From Carnegiea gigantea (lineage: Eukaryota > Streptophyta > Magnoliopsida > Caryophyllales > Cactaceae), in the NCBI GenBank assembly GCA_029747015.1, contig JAKOGI010000330.1, positions 438,001 through 502,000 on the forward strand: 64,000 nt of DNA, given 5' to 3'. This document shows, piece after piece, positions 22,560-33,851 of the stretch; the first letter of the stretch is position 1; every line of letters begins with the position of its first letter. The notes below the pieces were generated by a model. That model made no database searches. It was not told the DNA's origin and worked only from the letters and a program-made list of their open reading frames with translations. Both the position numbers and the translations under genes were made by a program.

Positions 22560-23184
22560 AATAATTTATAATCAACTGTTTTGTATCCCTATGCTGGGCC
22601 CCTCTGTCTGTCTTTCCTGTCTCCCCCCTTCGATCTCTCTTTCTCAGGTTATAGCTCCCAACCTCCTCCCCCTTTAATTCTTGAGGACCAAACATATCCC
22701 CCAACCACCCAACCCTATTTAATGTCTATTACCTTCAATTCCCCCCCTTTAGAGCATACTTAACGAGGGTTTCAGCATTTGAAAATTCAAGTAGAAGCCT
22801 ATCCCTTTACATTGTCTCAAGATTTAACTTCTTTTCTATGCTTCTCGTCACCTCCACATCCCATGGAACTCCAACTTTAATCACCAAATAAAATATTTTC
22901 TATAAAACCCACCGTTAAACATCTTTTATATAAATTATTATTTATGTTCATTAGTCATAAAAACTAATTATTAAAAAATTATATAATATAAATTTTGTAA
23001 GTAATTTTTGTAAAGTATTGTTGTACAAAAATTTTTTATAATATCATTCATGTGTATTAGCAAGAAAAGTACAAAACTATTTCTCTATAGCCATGGAAAG
23101 TAATTGTAGTGAACCCACATCTCCCTGTATCTTTTATTTCACTTATCCCAAATTCTAACCCTAGAAAACCTAGTAATCTCAAAT

Positions 23185-23226
<42 letters not shown>

Positions 23227-24180
23227 TTTCTTTAAACCTAGAAAAACTGACTCATAGGAAAACCTAATCACCACGAGCTCTCCCAGCTTTACCTTCTTTG
23301 AAAATTCTTTTTTTAAAAAACTTTGATTAAAACAACATGTTTTGTTCATTGCATTTAAACAATAGATAAGACAACAAAAAAGTGACCCTATGCTGGAATG
23401 CTGGCAATCTAACATACAGTCTAACTGAACGGGATCTCTGGCTGTAGGAAAACATGTGAACATGGAGCCCACTCCTGGATCATGAGTACATGGATGAAAA
23501 TGCTCTCAAGGTATGTGCAAAGTGGCTCGTGGCACTTCGGCTCGCCCCTGAGCCGTCTAAGACTTATGTGCAATAATATCTTAAGCCACCTCAGCTCACA
23601 AGCCAGCTCATTGCTTGCAACCAGTTGATCAACACTATCTTTTATCCTTTTTTGTTTTTTTTGGTTGCTTTTTTTTAATTTTAATTTTGTTTTTCTTTTT
23701 TTACGTAAAAAAGGTCATATGTTATGAACTAGATCCATGGGGATTATTTTATTCAATGATCCAATTTAACGAGCCTTGCATTGTGGAGATTGAGAACAAA
23801 AGCCAAACATTAGGTGCATAGGATGATTGGATTGGTAGGTCCCGCCTTGTGAGCCAAAATATTGACTTGTTATTGGACTTGCTCTTAGAGCATCTGAGCT
23901 AGTGGAAGCATTCCAAGGGACAGGTGCAACAACACCTAATTACTACCTTAGCTAAGTACACCAGTTAGATAACTAAGAAGGGTTAAGCAGTGGAATACCA
24001 AAACAAATTAAGGGAAATTGGAACCTCTTGCTCAAATGAACAAGAAATGCTCAAAACACCCTTATGAGCAAGGCATAAAGTTTGTAAACTACTTTTACTA
24101 AACTTAATTAATCTATAATTTGGCTATAGCATCAAATTATACATCATGGTCATAAACTACAAATGTAAAAAAATGTTAGT
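22560..24180. other. Unassigned region with simple repeats
   Basis: It contains a pyrimidine-rich stretch (22600-22750), AT-rich sequence (22900-23060), the CT microsatellite, and a GC-rich block at about 23520-23560. No coding frame can be supported. Confidence 0.3.
23189..23223. repeat. (CT)n microsatellite
   Basis: About 17 uninterrupted CT units. Confidence 0.95.
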
Positions 24181-24480
24181 TGCATCTTTACACCCAGCCT
24201 ATTTCCATTAGAGATCCAACTTGAGCCTTATCACTAAAAACTAGCACACATAGTAATCAAATGGGAGAGGCATTAGTAAACTTCATTTCCTTTCCCTTTT
24301 TCTTGATTTCCTGTAACTCATTAGGGAAAAACACCAAGGAAATGAAATTAAAATTAGCATAAGCTTATACAGTATCCTAGTACATGTAAAAACTAATTTG
24401 TTTTTGGAATGTCACATTAACCTTCATTTCCTTTCCCTTTCCCTCTTTCTTAATTTCCTATAACATACTGCAATGATATT
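24181..24480 (-). repeat. 3' LTR fragment of chromovirus-like element
   Basis: 24187-24400 aligns with 33855-34060. After about 24400 the match stops, and a second copy of the CCTTCATTTCCTTTCCC block appears at 24418-24465 before pol begins. About 1.4 kb of the LTR, as judged from the other copy, is absent. Confidence 0.6.
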
Positions 24481-25580
24481 AGTAGGTTGTAGCCATTTCG
24501 TAACTACTTGAATCTTTTGGGGGGGTCTACCTTAATCCATTCTTTATTAATCACATGACCTAAAAAAGATACATATTTTAGCCAGAACTTACACTTCAAA
24601 AATTTCATGTATACCTTATGTTCCTTTAGGGTTTACAATACAACATTTAAATGTCATTTACAACTTTCATCATCTAGAAATAACCATAGGAGCGTAAGTG
24701 CAAGAGTGTAAATGGCATGAATATAAATCCAAAATAACCATATCAAGTTCTAAAAGCAGTTTTTGGAATGTCAAAGACCTTATTCTCAACTGATGGTAAC
24801 ATAATCCTAAACCAATCTTGCAGAAAACTCCAACTCCTTCAAGTTGGTCAAATAAGCCATCAATGTCGGGCAATAGATACTCATTCTTAATAGTAACTTT
24901 GTTTAATTCTCCATAATCTACACATAAGCTCAAAAGTCCTTCCTTCTTTTTCACAAATAGAGTAGAGGCTCCCCATGGTGACATAGTAGGCCATAGATAT
25001 CATTTCCTCAATAATCCCTCCAGTTATGTCTTTAACACTTTCAATTCTATAAGGGCCATACGATAATGACATTCAGAAATAGGTGGATTCCTAAAACAAG
25101 TTTCTATCTCGAAATTTGTTTCTCTTTACAGGGGTAAACCTAGTATTTACTGAGGAAACACATCTGCATTTCTATTTACAATGTGAATATCTTCAATCCC
25201 TATTCTTCTCTTATTTTTCTTCTAAGAAATATAAGTACCCCAAATACTCTATTTTCATTGTGCGCATCCAAGTAGTTAAGTCACATTTATCACCTTGTAT
25301 ATACAATCATTTGCCGTGAGCATCTTCTAGAGTTACCTTGTGCTTATGAGAGTCAATTTTTGTCTTACTTTTCTTTAGCAAGTCCATACCTAAGATGAAT
25401 TCAAATTTAGCTAGTTCAAATAGTCTCAGGTTCACTGTAAATAACCTTCTCTTTATCTTATGGAGGAAATTTTGATATACAATATGGCAAGGGATAAAAT
25501 CTCAAGTAGGCAGTCATAAATTTGTTTTGGTAGGTTCCTTGCTATGCTAATTGCTCTGTCATTAGAATAGTTTAGAAGAC
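24481..25580 (-). pseudogene. pol: Chromovirus-like protease/RT remnant
   Basis: On the minus strand the RT entry (NADVFPQ, GLPLSRETNFEIE, PISECHYRMALIELK) leads to the clean stretch at 24670-24984: [38 protein letters not shown]. Motif A, normally FSKIDLRSGYHQ, reads [12 protein letters not shown], so the catalytic Asp is Gly. The palm continues shifted (KVYMKFLKCKFWL, YVSFLGHVI) and stops at about 24500. RNase H and integrase are deleted. Confidence 0.8.
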
Positions 25581-26340
25581 CCAGAGTCTTAACTTTTTGT
25601 GACCAATCTCATGCTTCTTCTTAGGCTTCCCTTTACCTCCTTTATCATTCCACCTTTTCTTAGGTGGTAAGGTCGTAGCACTGAACTTAATTTTCACTCC
25701 TTCTATTTCGACAGCTCGGTCATATAACTTTTAACAATTAGAAATTTCTTACCTAGCTAGATTCTTTTGTGTACAAGGAGCAAATCTTTCCTCAAATCTA
25801 ATCATCCTTATGGCCACATATTTAGGAAAAAATCTTGTCAGCTCATTAAATTTGCTTATATATTAATCACATATAGATTGTCTTGCTTTGAGGTTAAAAA
25901 TTCTTTTCACTTTAATGCAGGACATGGGCATAGAAATTAGATCTGATGTCTTTTAGAAATTATTCCATGAAGCTTGCAGCTTATATTTGCCTTTGATGAA
26001 ATCCCACCCTTGATATGCTTCTTCTACAAGATAAAAGACTATCACTTTTATCTTCTTATGGTTGGGTACTTTCACAACATTGAGTATTTTGTCCATAATT
26101 CTAATCCATTCTTCTATAATAAGGGGGTCCATGGCTCCGTCATATGTCTTCAATCCTTGTTTGGTCACTTTTTTCACAAGCATGCTCCCATTTTCTTCTC
26201 TAGAAGAAGGATTTGGTTGCAATCTAGGTAACACTTCGAGAGCTATATGTTCCAAACTTTGGTGTGGCTTATTAGTTTCCCTGTTCCCATGGTTAGGAAC
26301 TTCATTATGAGCTTGATAGCTAGGATGAAAAGATAAACAG
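25580..26340 (-). pseudogene. gag: Chromovirus-like gag
   Basis: The minus frame 25953-26255 carries the gag core: TYDGAMDPLIIEEWIRIMDK and VIVFYLVEEAYQGW. After two stops it continues with YISKFNELTRFFPKYV, MIRFEERFAP, DRAVEIEGVKIK and a basic Lys-rich tail near 25600. The zinc knuckle is not clear. It lies just upstream of the protease/RT remnant. Confidence 0.78.
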
Positions 26341-26722
26341 ACTATCTACATATTCTTCTAAAAATATATGCCAATATAAGAATGCATTGTTATGCCCATT
26401 TGAATTTGAGATGCTGTAAAAGAAATTTTCATTAACCTATATTTCACATGCATATAAAGTGCACATATATTATTTCATATCTTATAATATATATAACTTC
26501 TATGACATAATGCCAAATGTGTATTTAAGTTGTGGTCGTGTTGCACATCCAAATTTGAGGATCTGCATGCCAAAACCGAAGTTCATGCTAACGTTTCCAA
26601 GCTAATACGCTACTAAGCTAACATAGCAAATTAGTGTTACATACCTATACACATACTAGACTCATAAAAGTTAACTCTTCCCATATTACATATATTACAA
26701 GCACCTCTAAAGTTGTACACAC
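26341..26722. other. Unassigned AT-rich spacer
   Basis: No coding frame is seen between gag and the unidentified frame upstream. Confidence 0.3.
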
Positions 26723-27015
26723 TTAGTTATCATCTCCCAAGTTTGAATTAGGGTGCCATGTGCCTCTATTCGACCCCGAGGTATCCAAGTCACTATCATA
26801 GTCGGTGTTAGTATCACTATCATGTAAAACCATTGTTAGTACCATATGCTATACCATTACTTAGACCTCCACCACCATAGATACTTTGGGTTCCAAGACA
26901 ATAAAAGACCCTAGGCCGATTAGCAAAACCATTACTATGGCCATGATTCAGATTTTTAAAATTCAAAGGATTATTAGAGCTAGCGGGTGGGTTAGGGGCG
27001 CATGAGGAGGAGTAT
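26723..27015 (-). pseudogene. Unidentified frame, C-terminal part
   Basis: On the minus strand a frame runs NPLNFKNLNHGHSNGFANRP, then a Gly-rich stretch. After one frameshift comes an Asp/Ser-rich tail ending DTSGSNRGTWHPNSNLGDDN and a stop at 26723-26725. It ends at the insertion point of the TR-GAG-like element, and its probable other part is 33207-33723. I do not recognise the family. Confidence 0.4.
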
Positions 27016-27020
27016 CAAGG
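27016..27020 (-). repeat. Target-site duplication CAAGG (left)
   Basis: CAAGG here and at 33207-33211 bracket the TR-GAG-like element. Confidence 0.75.
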
Positions 27021-28330
27021 TGCTGTGATTTTTTGCAAACGTACGGTTTATCTTCGCAGTGCTTGAAGATGTTGATTCTTGGAGATAGGTTACATAATTA
27101 AGTCACAATTAAACTAACTTATAATCTAATCAAACAAGAGTAGAAGTGGAATAAGCTAACATTAGCTAAATTGTGCTAGTAAATAAAGACTAACATATGA
27201 GTCAAAACCCACCATCCACGTAGGCATAAAATTAATCACCCTGTCTTCCGTGTTTCTATCAGTAACCAAATTCATGATTCACTGACAGCAAGCAAAAACA
27301 TAAATCGATAAAATCTAGTATTTTGACAGAAAGCCATGAACGGCGACAAAAGCATTAAAAATAATGGTTTTGATGACAATCAATGCTGGGAACATTAAAC
27401 AAATCAACATCACCAACTAATCAATAATTAAAGTTGTAAAAGATGGGAAGATCATACCAACATATTTTGTCCAAAAAATAAGATTGATCACAATAATCAG
27501 TAGTCAGAGCACCCAATACATTACACTACAAAATGCAATTAATTTAGCAATAGAGTCCAAAATACAGCAAGGCAAAGACTAAAATGGCAGAATCCAAAAA
27601 CACAAAACTTGGAAAACCAACCAATACTCGGAGAAATTTGAACCAAAGTTTGAGTAATTTAATAGCAAAAGGCAAATATTAACTTCAAATTTCTTGAATT
27701 AAACAACTCAAGGTCAACAACAACTAATTCAAAATCCAATAATTTCATATCTAAAAATAGGGAAAAAATGAGAAGAAGAAAATAAAATTGAAGCTACTTT
27801 AATTTTCTTGCCCCTTTCTTCACTTTGCTTCAAATTTGTAGCCCTCAAATTCATGTCCCATTTCTTTAGCACTTCGATTGATCTCAAATTGACCCCCCTT
27901 GTAACCAATCTTGTCATTACTTGCCTACGACGCTTGCCTTTGATTGGAAAAAAACAAATGGTGATTGATGACGGTAATTAATGGATGAAGAAGAAGCCGA
28001 TGAAGTGAAGCAAGCGAGGGGTACTATCATGCTTCTCGGCAAGGAAAGACAAATAGAGAAATAAAGATGTAAGGGGGAAAGGAATGCGTGACTGAGAAGC
28101 GTAAGAAAGAAGTAGAGAATCAAAGAGAGAGGGGAATCACGACTTATACTATGATGGAGTACGCAGATGAAGTGAAAGCAAATGTGTGGAAGTTGGGTAT
28201 CACATGAGGGAAAGGATGGGAGAGAGAGAGTGAGAAGAGAGGGAGAAGGACAATCGATTTCGAAAATGATGAGCTAAAAGCCAAGTAGATAACGAGCAAC
28301 CAAACACTTTCAATGACTATATCACACATA
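27021..28330 (-). repeat. 3' LTR of NA1
   Basis: About 1.31 kb. It aligns with 31001 onward (TTACATAATTA.GTCACAATTA and much more). Read on the minus strand it ends in CAGCA. The start is given as TAT from the target duplication, though TGTAT two bases further (28332) is possible. It lacks about 240 bp near the U3 end that the other copy has. Confidence 0.82.
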
Positions 28331-28345
28331 CACTCCCCCAACCTT
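28331..28345 (-). other. Polypurine tract of NA1
   Basis: The minus strand reads AAGGTTGGGGGAGTG next to the 3' LTR. Confidence 0.65.
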
Positions 28346-29758
28346 ATAGCAAAATATAAACACACCCACCAAAATCAATTGTTGGATACGAGTTATGAAA
28401 ACTAAGTGTTTACAATGACTCATGCCAAACACTCATATTCACAAGGCTCTTTCCTTTTTTCCTTCTTTAAATTTTTTTTTTTTCCTTAGGAACCTTTTTC
28501 TCACATTTTTCATTTTTCTCTTTCTGCTTTTTCTCGAAAGAAAAATGAATGAATGGTATGTAAGAACACAACTAATTTTCAAATGGTCACGATAAAAAGC
28601 AATCCATACAACTAGGAGGGGGAAAATCTTACAAACAACTCAATGTCGTTCTCTCACCACACTAAAAGACTAAAATGACCACCAACATATATCAAAAACT
28701 CAAAGCTACCAATTATCCAATATTGAAGTGTTGCTCCATTATACTTACCTTAGGTAATAGAAAATGTATTTTAGTTAAGGGCTAACATGAAGGTTCACAA
28801 CAAATGAAAGGGGTCAAAAGGACCCAAAGGATTGGCAAGGGGTCAAACATTTAACTTAAGGTAGCAATTTTGCTTATGTGGTTCACAAAACAAAAAAATG
28901 CCTATAGCATGTTATCATAATGCACATGCTAAATGTGATTTTAAAGATAACCATATGAAGTTCTAAAGATGTAACTATAGAACAAACACGCATGGAAGAA
29001 AAATATGATACTGAAATGGTGAATTCATCTTTAAGGCTCAAAGTCACACAAGTTCATCTACCAAAGTCACAACAACTTGCTTAAAATATGTTGGAGGTTA
29101 GGATTAGGACATAGAATGTCACACTTTAGATTAAGTTCTACGATGCACACTTTACCTATATACAACCTAGTGACTATGGTATACGGTGATATAATCAATC
29201 AAAATAGCATATACTCTCCAAAACAAAACAAAACAAAAATCTTCTCGAAAAATTTTCAAAATTTTCTTTTTTTAATCAAAATTTTTTTTGAAACATAATT
29301 TCCGCACTTCCACACCAAAATCAGATAATGTTCTCATTGGGAGTGAAAGGAAATATAAAACTCAAAAAACGTATACAAAAAGAAACAAATACTAAAAAAG
29401 AAAGAAAGATGGATACGCTCTAAAACCCAATAAGAAAATAATAAAAATAAAATAAAGCAACAAATATATACAAAATAAAATAAAATAAAAAGCGAAAATC
29501 TAGAGGAACGATTATACCAGGTCAGGTGCAAAGGTACACCTAAACTCTCCTGAAAATATGAATGTCCTTGGAGCATTAGGCACTCCATATTAAGGAAAAT
29601 TTTTTTTGTAAATCAAAATCCATTAGAACACGAAATTAAATAGCTTATCAAACAAACAAAAACAACTCTCAATAAAAAAAAAGCACAATAATAATCAGAG
29701 AGTTGGTGTCATAACGAGTACATCCATATGATCAATGTAGCACAATTAAGGGTTAGTT
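28346..29758 (-). other. 3' region of NA1, shared with the Athila-like element at 59-64 kb
   Basis: 28430-29580 aligns with about 59590-60715 on the same strand. Shared landmarks include GAATGAATGG.ATGTA, AATGAAGTGTT-type words, GGTTAGGA and AAATCAGATAAT. A run of A/G-rich sequence is low complexity. No protein frame is supported. Confidence 0.75.
29305..29338 (-). other. Internal hairpin/purine motif of NA1
   Basis: The minus strand has AATG, loop AGAA, CATT, then after ATCTGATTTT the purine-rich GGTGTGGAAGTG. It is a decayed match to 51301-51334, in the corresponding position upstream of the 3' LTR. Confidence 0.55.
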
Positions 29759-30115
29759 TTAATTTATTAAATTATTGATCCATTCAAAAAACAGATAGAC
29801 ATACTCAAAATTAACCAGTAAATGGATCATCGAGCCAGAAACTTTATCATCTTGAACAAGCGATCCAGGCAAATGAGTGGGTGCTAAGTTATCAAGTCTC
29901 CAAATTTCAATATGCTCAAGAGTCTGGTCTAAATCAAAATTGTTAGTGACGAAGGTCTTGGACTTGAAAAATTTAGAATTGGATGACTTAAATGGATTAT
30001 CACTAATAACATGATCAAAGGAAAACAACTCATATTCAACACAGAAATCCACTTCTGGATTCATGGACATCAAACCCACATGAAAAAATCGCACATTCCA
30101 CAGGGAAATTTTCAT
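29759..30115 (-). pseudogene. NA1 downstream frame, unknown product
   Basis: 118 codons are open on the minus strand (VDFCVEYELFSFDHVISDN; NFDLDQTLEHIEIWRLDNLA; then a hydrophobic end). It is acidic and aromatic-rich with no enzyme motif. It appears to be the C-terminal half of a longer protein whose N-terminal half is the gag tail at 30478-30840, with stops and shifts between. I do not recognise a function. Confidence 0.5.
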
Positions 30116-30477
30116 TATGAGATTCTAAATTAGAGAGCTCAACCATCTCTTCACATTTCTCTTATTCATATATATCTTCAAATTCATTAAATTCAACATA
30201 TTTATATTCATTGAAAATCCTCCTATCTAACTCACTAGCACTTCCAAATCTTCACCTTTCTTAAACTCATAGGATTGAGTAAAAAGCAAAGGTAGGTCTA
30301 GAGAAACTAAGTCGTTGTTAGTGACACCCCTAGGTGTGGTAGATTGGGGTGCAAGTTAGGGGATAGAGACATACGGATGTCCTTTTCTTATTGTAGGTCA
30401 GGAAACAGCATAGCATCATGCAAATTAGACCTAGTAAGAAGAGAGAGCTCCAAATCACCACAAAGACAAACTTCAGG

Positions 30478-30840
30478 TCAAGGAGATCCTAAACTAGAGT
30501 CGAGTTTATGCAAATTAGTAGTCTCCCTAATATGATTAAAGTGTTGAAAAACCCTTACCTTCATAGTCTCTATCATTTTATCTGTCAATTCATTCATTGT
30601 CTTTTCAAAGCTTGCACACGTAACATCAACATAGTCATGATACAGACAGTTTTGAACATCATGATTAGAAGACTTATAATAATCACACAAAATAGGAGTC
30701 ACACAAGAGTGTGATGGGTGTTCATACAAGTCCGTAAAGTGATTGTTGTGGTGAGTATTAATGTGAAAAGCATATGGGTAGTGAGTAGGGAGTCCTAAGG
30801 TCCCTCTAGCTTATTCAAACTCATAAGTGTCCCGAGCCAA
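30478..30840 (-). pseudogene. gag: NA1 gag tail with zinc-knuckle remnant
   Basis: Minus strand: FFEQLARDTYEFE, a stop, then LYEHPSHSCVTPILC and a CCHC-like cluster C-X2-Y-X4-H-X4-C (the second Cys is Tyr), followed by NELTDKMIETMKVRVF. LARDTYEFE and the knuckle correspond to LARNTYEYE and the knuckle of NA2 at 49599-49979. Only the C-terminal part of a normal gag is present. Confidence 0.65.
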
Positions 30841-30975
30841 TTGTTCAAAGAATTGACTAAACAAACACTAACACAAAATCAAAATAAAAAAGAAACAACA
30901 AAGACACAATCGACTAACCCAAGACTTGACTCAATTGACTAAAATAAAACTAGCAACCTAATTTTATGAACGTCA

Positions 30976-30993
30976 TACCCAATAATAGTGCCA
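30976..30993 (-). other. Primer-binding site of NA1
   Basis: TGGCACTATTATTGGGTA on the minus strand, seven bases inside the LTR. Most of its differences from the tRNA-Asp complement are C-to-T or G-to-A changes, as expected from methylated-cytosine decay. Confidence 0.65.
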
Positions 30994-31000
30994 AAAAACT

Positions 31001-33206
31001 TGTTGTGATCTTGCACAAGCATACGGTTGTTGCCGTAATATCTGAGTGTGTCATCGTTGGAGATGGGTTACATAATTAGGTCACAATTAAGCTAACTTGT
31101 AATCTAATCAAACAAGAATAAAAGTCGAATAAGTTAACATTAGCTAAACTGAACTAGAGAATAAAGACTGAACTAGAGAATAAAGACTAATGTAAGAGTC
31201 AAAACCCAGCCATCCACCCATGCATAAATAGACCACCCAATCTTTCAAGTTTACATCAGTTACCAAATTCGTGATTCACATACAACAAACAAAAACCTAA
31301 TTGACAAAATCTAGTGTTTTGACAGAGGCCGTGAATTGAGAGAAAAGCATGAAAAGTAATGATTTTGATAACAATGGATGCCATGACCATTCAACAAATC
31401 AACAGCACCAACTAGTCAATAAATAAAGCTATAAAAGATGGGAAGAACTTACCAACAAATTTGGTCCAAGAAATCTGATTAATCATAATAATTAGCTATA
31501 GGAATATCCAAAAATTACACCATAAATTGCAATTAATAAAGCAAAAGAGCTCGAAATAGAGCACGGTGAAGACTAAAACAATAGAGTCGAAATCCCCACA
31601 ACTTGAAACCAAACAATAGCCAGAGAAATTTGAGCCAAAGCTTGAGTAACTTGATAGGAAAACGCAAATACTAACTCCAAATAACTTGAATTAAGCAACC
31701 CGAGATCAACTACACTAATTCAAAATTAAACAACTTTAGATTTGTGACTAGAAAAAAAAATGAGAAGAAGAAAACAAAAATGAAATTAAAGCTACTCTAA
31801 TCTTCTTGCCCCTTTCTCTATCTTATTTCATCTTTGTAGCCCCAAATTTGAGTCCCATCACTTCAGCACTTCAATTAGTCTCGAGTTAACAGCTCTCGTT
31901 ATCAATCGTGTCACTACTTGCCTTCAAAGCTTGCCTTTGACTAGAAAAATAAAATGATGGTGATTGATAATGGTAATTAACTGTGAAGAAGAAGAAGAAG
32001 AAGAAGAAGATAACATTAAGCAGCGAAGGGTTAATTTCGTGTGTCTAGGCAAGGAAAGGGATAAAAGAAATAAAGATGTAGGGGGGAAGGAATGTGTGAT
32101 TGAGACGTAGAGGAAAGAAGTAGAAAATAAAACAAAGAGTGGATCACAGCTAAGGCTGGAAAAAAAATACTCATACCCACTTAAAACACGTAAAACTCAT
32201 CCCAACGAGTATGGGTATTAAAAATAAGGAAAAAAATGGGTAGATATTGGGCGGGTATTGTTAAAACGGGTATGGGTATGGGTATAGCTCCCATCCGTCC
32301 CATACCCACTTCATACCCATTTTATCAATTTCAGCCTCTCACCTGCCTCATATGCTCCCTATATAAAATCCGTACCCGTTTATTCAAAGTTCTATTTTGT
32401 TGCTTTGAACTTAGATATTTTGTTAGTTGCTTTAAGATTGTATTACCTTCAAGACTCAGGTGGAACATTTTGTTAGAAACTATAATTATAGAGTGCTAAT
32501 TTTTTGCTTGAATTTGGAAACTTTTAGTTCTATTTGGTGGATATCATATTTTGTTGAACTTGATGTTCATGTGAAATATTGGCTTTTGATGTTGAATATG
32601 GGTATAAAATGGTTTTAATGTATTTTGTTTTATATGTGCCTGAATAAAATCCGCATACCCGCTATACCCAGTGGGTATGGATATGGGTATAGTTTTGCAA
32701 TATCCGATGGTTATACATATGAGTATTAAATTTGAAAATAGGTATGGGTCAAGGTACGGCTAAACTTGCCCCATAGCCGTCCCATTGGCACCCTAGTCAC
32801 AGCTTATTGGGATGGAGTATGCAAATGAAGCTTTAAAAAAAAAAGGTATAGGGGTTGGCGTATCACGTGAGGGAAAGGGGGAGGAGAGAGAGAGTGAGTA
32901 GAGATAGAGGCTGGGCTATAGGGTTATGTTGGGCCGGCATTTGGGTCGTGAGGAGAAGGAAAGAATGCCTTGAGTTGGGCTAGACTTCAATTTTTCCAAT
33001 TTTTCTGGTTCTTGTCCAACCTAAAAAGAAATAAGTAAGAGAGATTAAAAATTTCCTATATTATATAAAAATTATTATTACATTTATATTTTGTTTTCTC
33101 TTTTTGAACAAAATTAAATAAAACTAAACAAAATACCAAACTTAATGGTTATTTTGAGAAAAGTAGGTCAATGATGGCATAGAAATGTCACAATTTTGGT
33201 TGAATA
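31001..33206 (-). repeat. 5' LTR of NA1, with nested insertion
   Basis: About 1.55 kb after removing the hAT-like insertion and its duplicated target. It matches 27021-28330 clearly up to about 32910. Beyond that the match is weak and this copy is longer. The end at 33206 is set by the CAAGG duplication. Confidence 0.72.
32152..32796. mobile_element. hAT-like non-autonomous DNA transposon (645 bp)
   Basis: The 8-bp duplication TCACAGCT flanks it exactly (32144-32151 and 32797-32804). Removing it restores continuity with the NA1 3' LTR. The interior is rich in TATGGGTAT and ATACCCAT words near both ends, and the ends (AAGGCTGG... and ...GGCACCCTAG) resemble known plant hAT MITEs. It encodes no transposase. 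Confidence 0.8.
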
Positions 33207-33723
33207 CAAGGGACTTTAGAATTGATCCATTCGAGATAATAGAATCAATATACTCATCTAGATCACCAACTGAATAAGATCACAGGCTCCTACATAGATT
33301 GGGCATCAATAGGTGGGGAAGGGGGAATCTATATGCCCTAAATTTGCACTCAGGCAAGGCATGCATGAAACGCTCCATCGGTAAATTCATTCCGTCCATG
33401 AATTCCCTAATCAGAACTTCTTGGGGAACACATTTCCAAGACCTACCTCACATCCCAAAATGACTTTTATAGTTCGGGGGTTATTCAGTCATACTAAAGT
33501 TATAGTATTTATCAAGGATATGACCACAAGGGTGCTCATTTGGAAGTCCACATAATGGACAATTGGTTTGATTGATTTGATAGTGGAATTCAGAGTTTGA
33601 TTGACCTTGCAGATAATGAGGTAGTGGAAGTAGCCCCAATCTTTCACCATGTTCCAATCGTAGTTGATACGAATTTCCCACCATGATCTGTGAAAACGTA
33701 CACATAACATGCAAGAATGTCAT
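33207..33723 (-). pseudogene. Unidentified Cys/His-rich frame between PBS and gag
   Basis: The minus strand has an 80-codon frame (33481-33723) containing C-X2-C-X5-H-X-C-X-H at 33520-33561 (CPLCGLPNEHPCGH). After a TAA the same frame stays protein-like to 33212 (VPQEVLIREFMDGMNLPMER; ALPECKFRAYRFPLPHLL; VGDLDEYIDSII) with only two more stops. The TR-GAG-like element interrupts it, and 26723-27015 may be its end. It starts about 115 bases after the iMet PBS, upstream of gag. The family is unknown to me; the metal-binding role is inference. Confidence 0.45.
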
Positions 33724-33837
33724 ATGTTGCTCAAATCAAGATAAAGTAAGCTTACTTGCAAATGATGCATGATGCAATCCTAGCACATATAACTGATTAC
33801 ACATGTACCTAATTGGCTCGTTGGCTTCTTAAACTGG

Positions 33838-33849
33838 GCTCTAATACCA
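33838..33849 (-). other. Primer-binding site, tRNA-iMet type
   Basis: TGGTATTAGAGC on the minus strand, one base from the canonical TGGTATCAGAGC, two bases inside the LTR. Confidence 0.75.
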
Positions 33850-33851
33850 CC

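Larger units (their letters stand above)
27021..33206 (-). mobile_element. TR-GAG-like non-autonomous LTR element (NA1)
   Basis: Two long LTRs on the minus strand flank an internal part of only about 2.7 kb. Inside are a tRNA-Asp-like PBS, a gag tail with a zinc knuckle, one degenerate downstream frame, a 3' region homologous to 59575-60720, and a polypurine tract. No protease, RT or integrase is present. The right LTR holds a 645-bp hAT-like insertion. The target duplication is CAAGG. Confidence 0.85.

Noticed and set aside
22273..22704. 143-codon minus-strand frame
   Set aside because: Its C-terminal part is a translated minisatellite and the N-terminal part has no family match.
33481..33723. 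Host zinc-finger gene
   Set aside because: The Cys/His cluster is suggestive, but the frame lies between the PBS and gag of a retroelement and is broken; reported as an unidentified frame instead.
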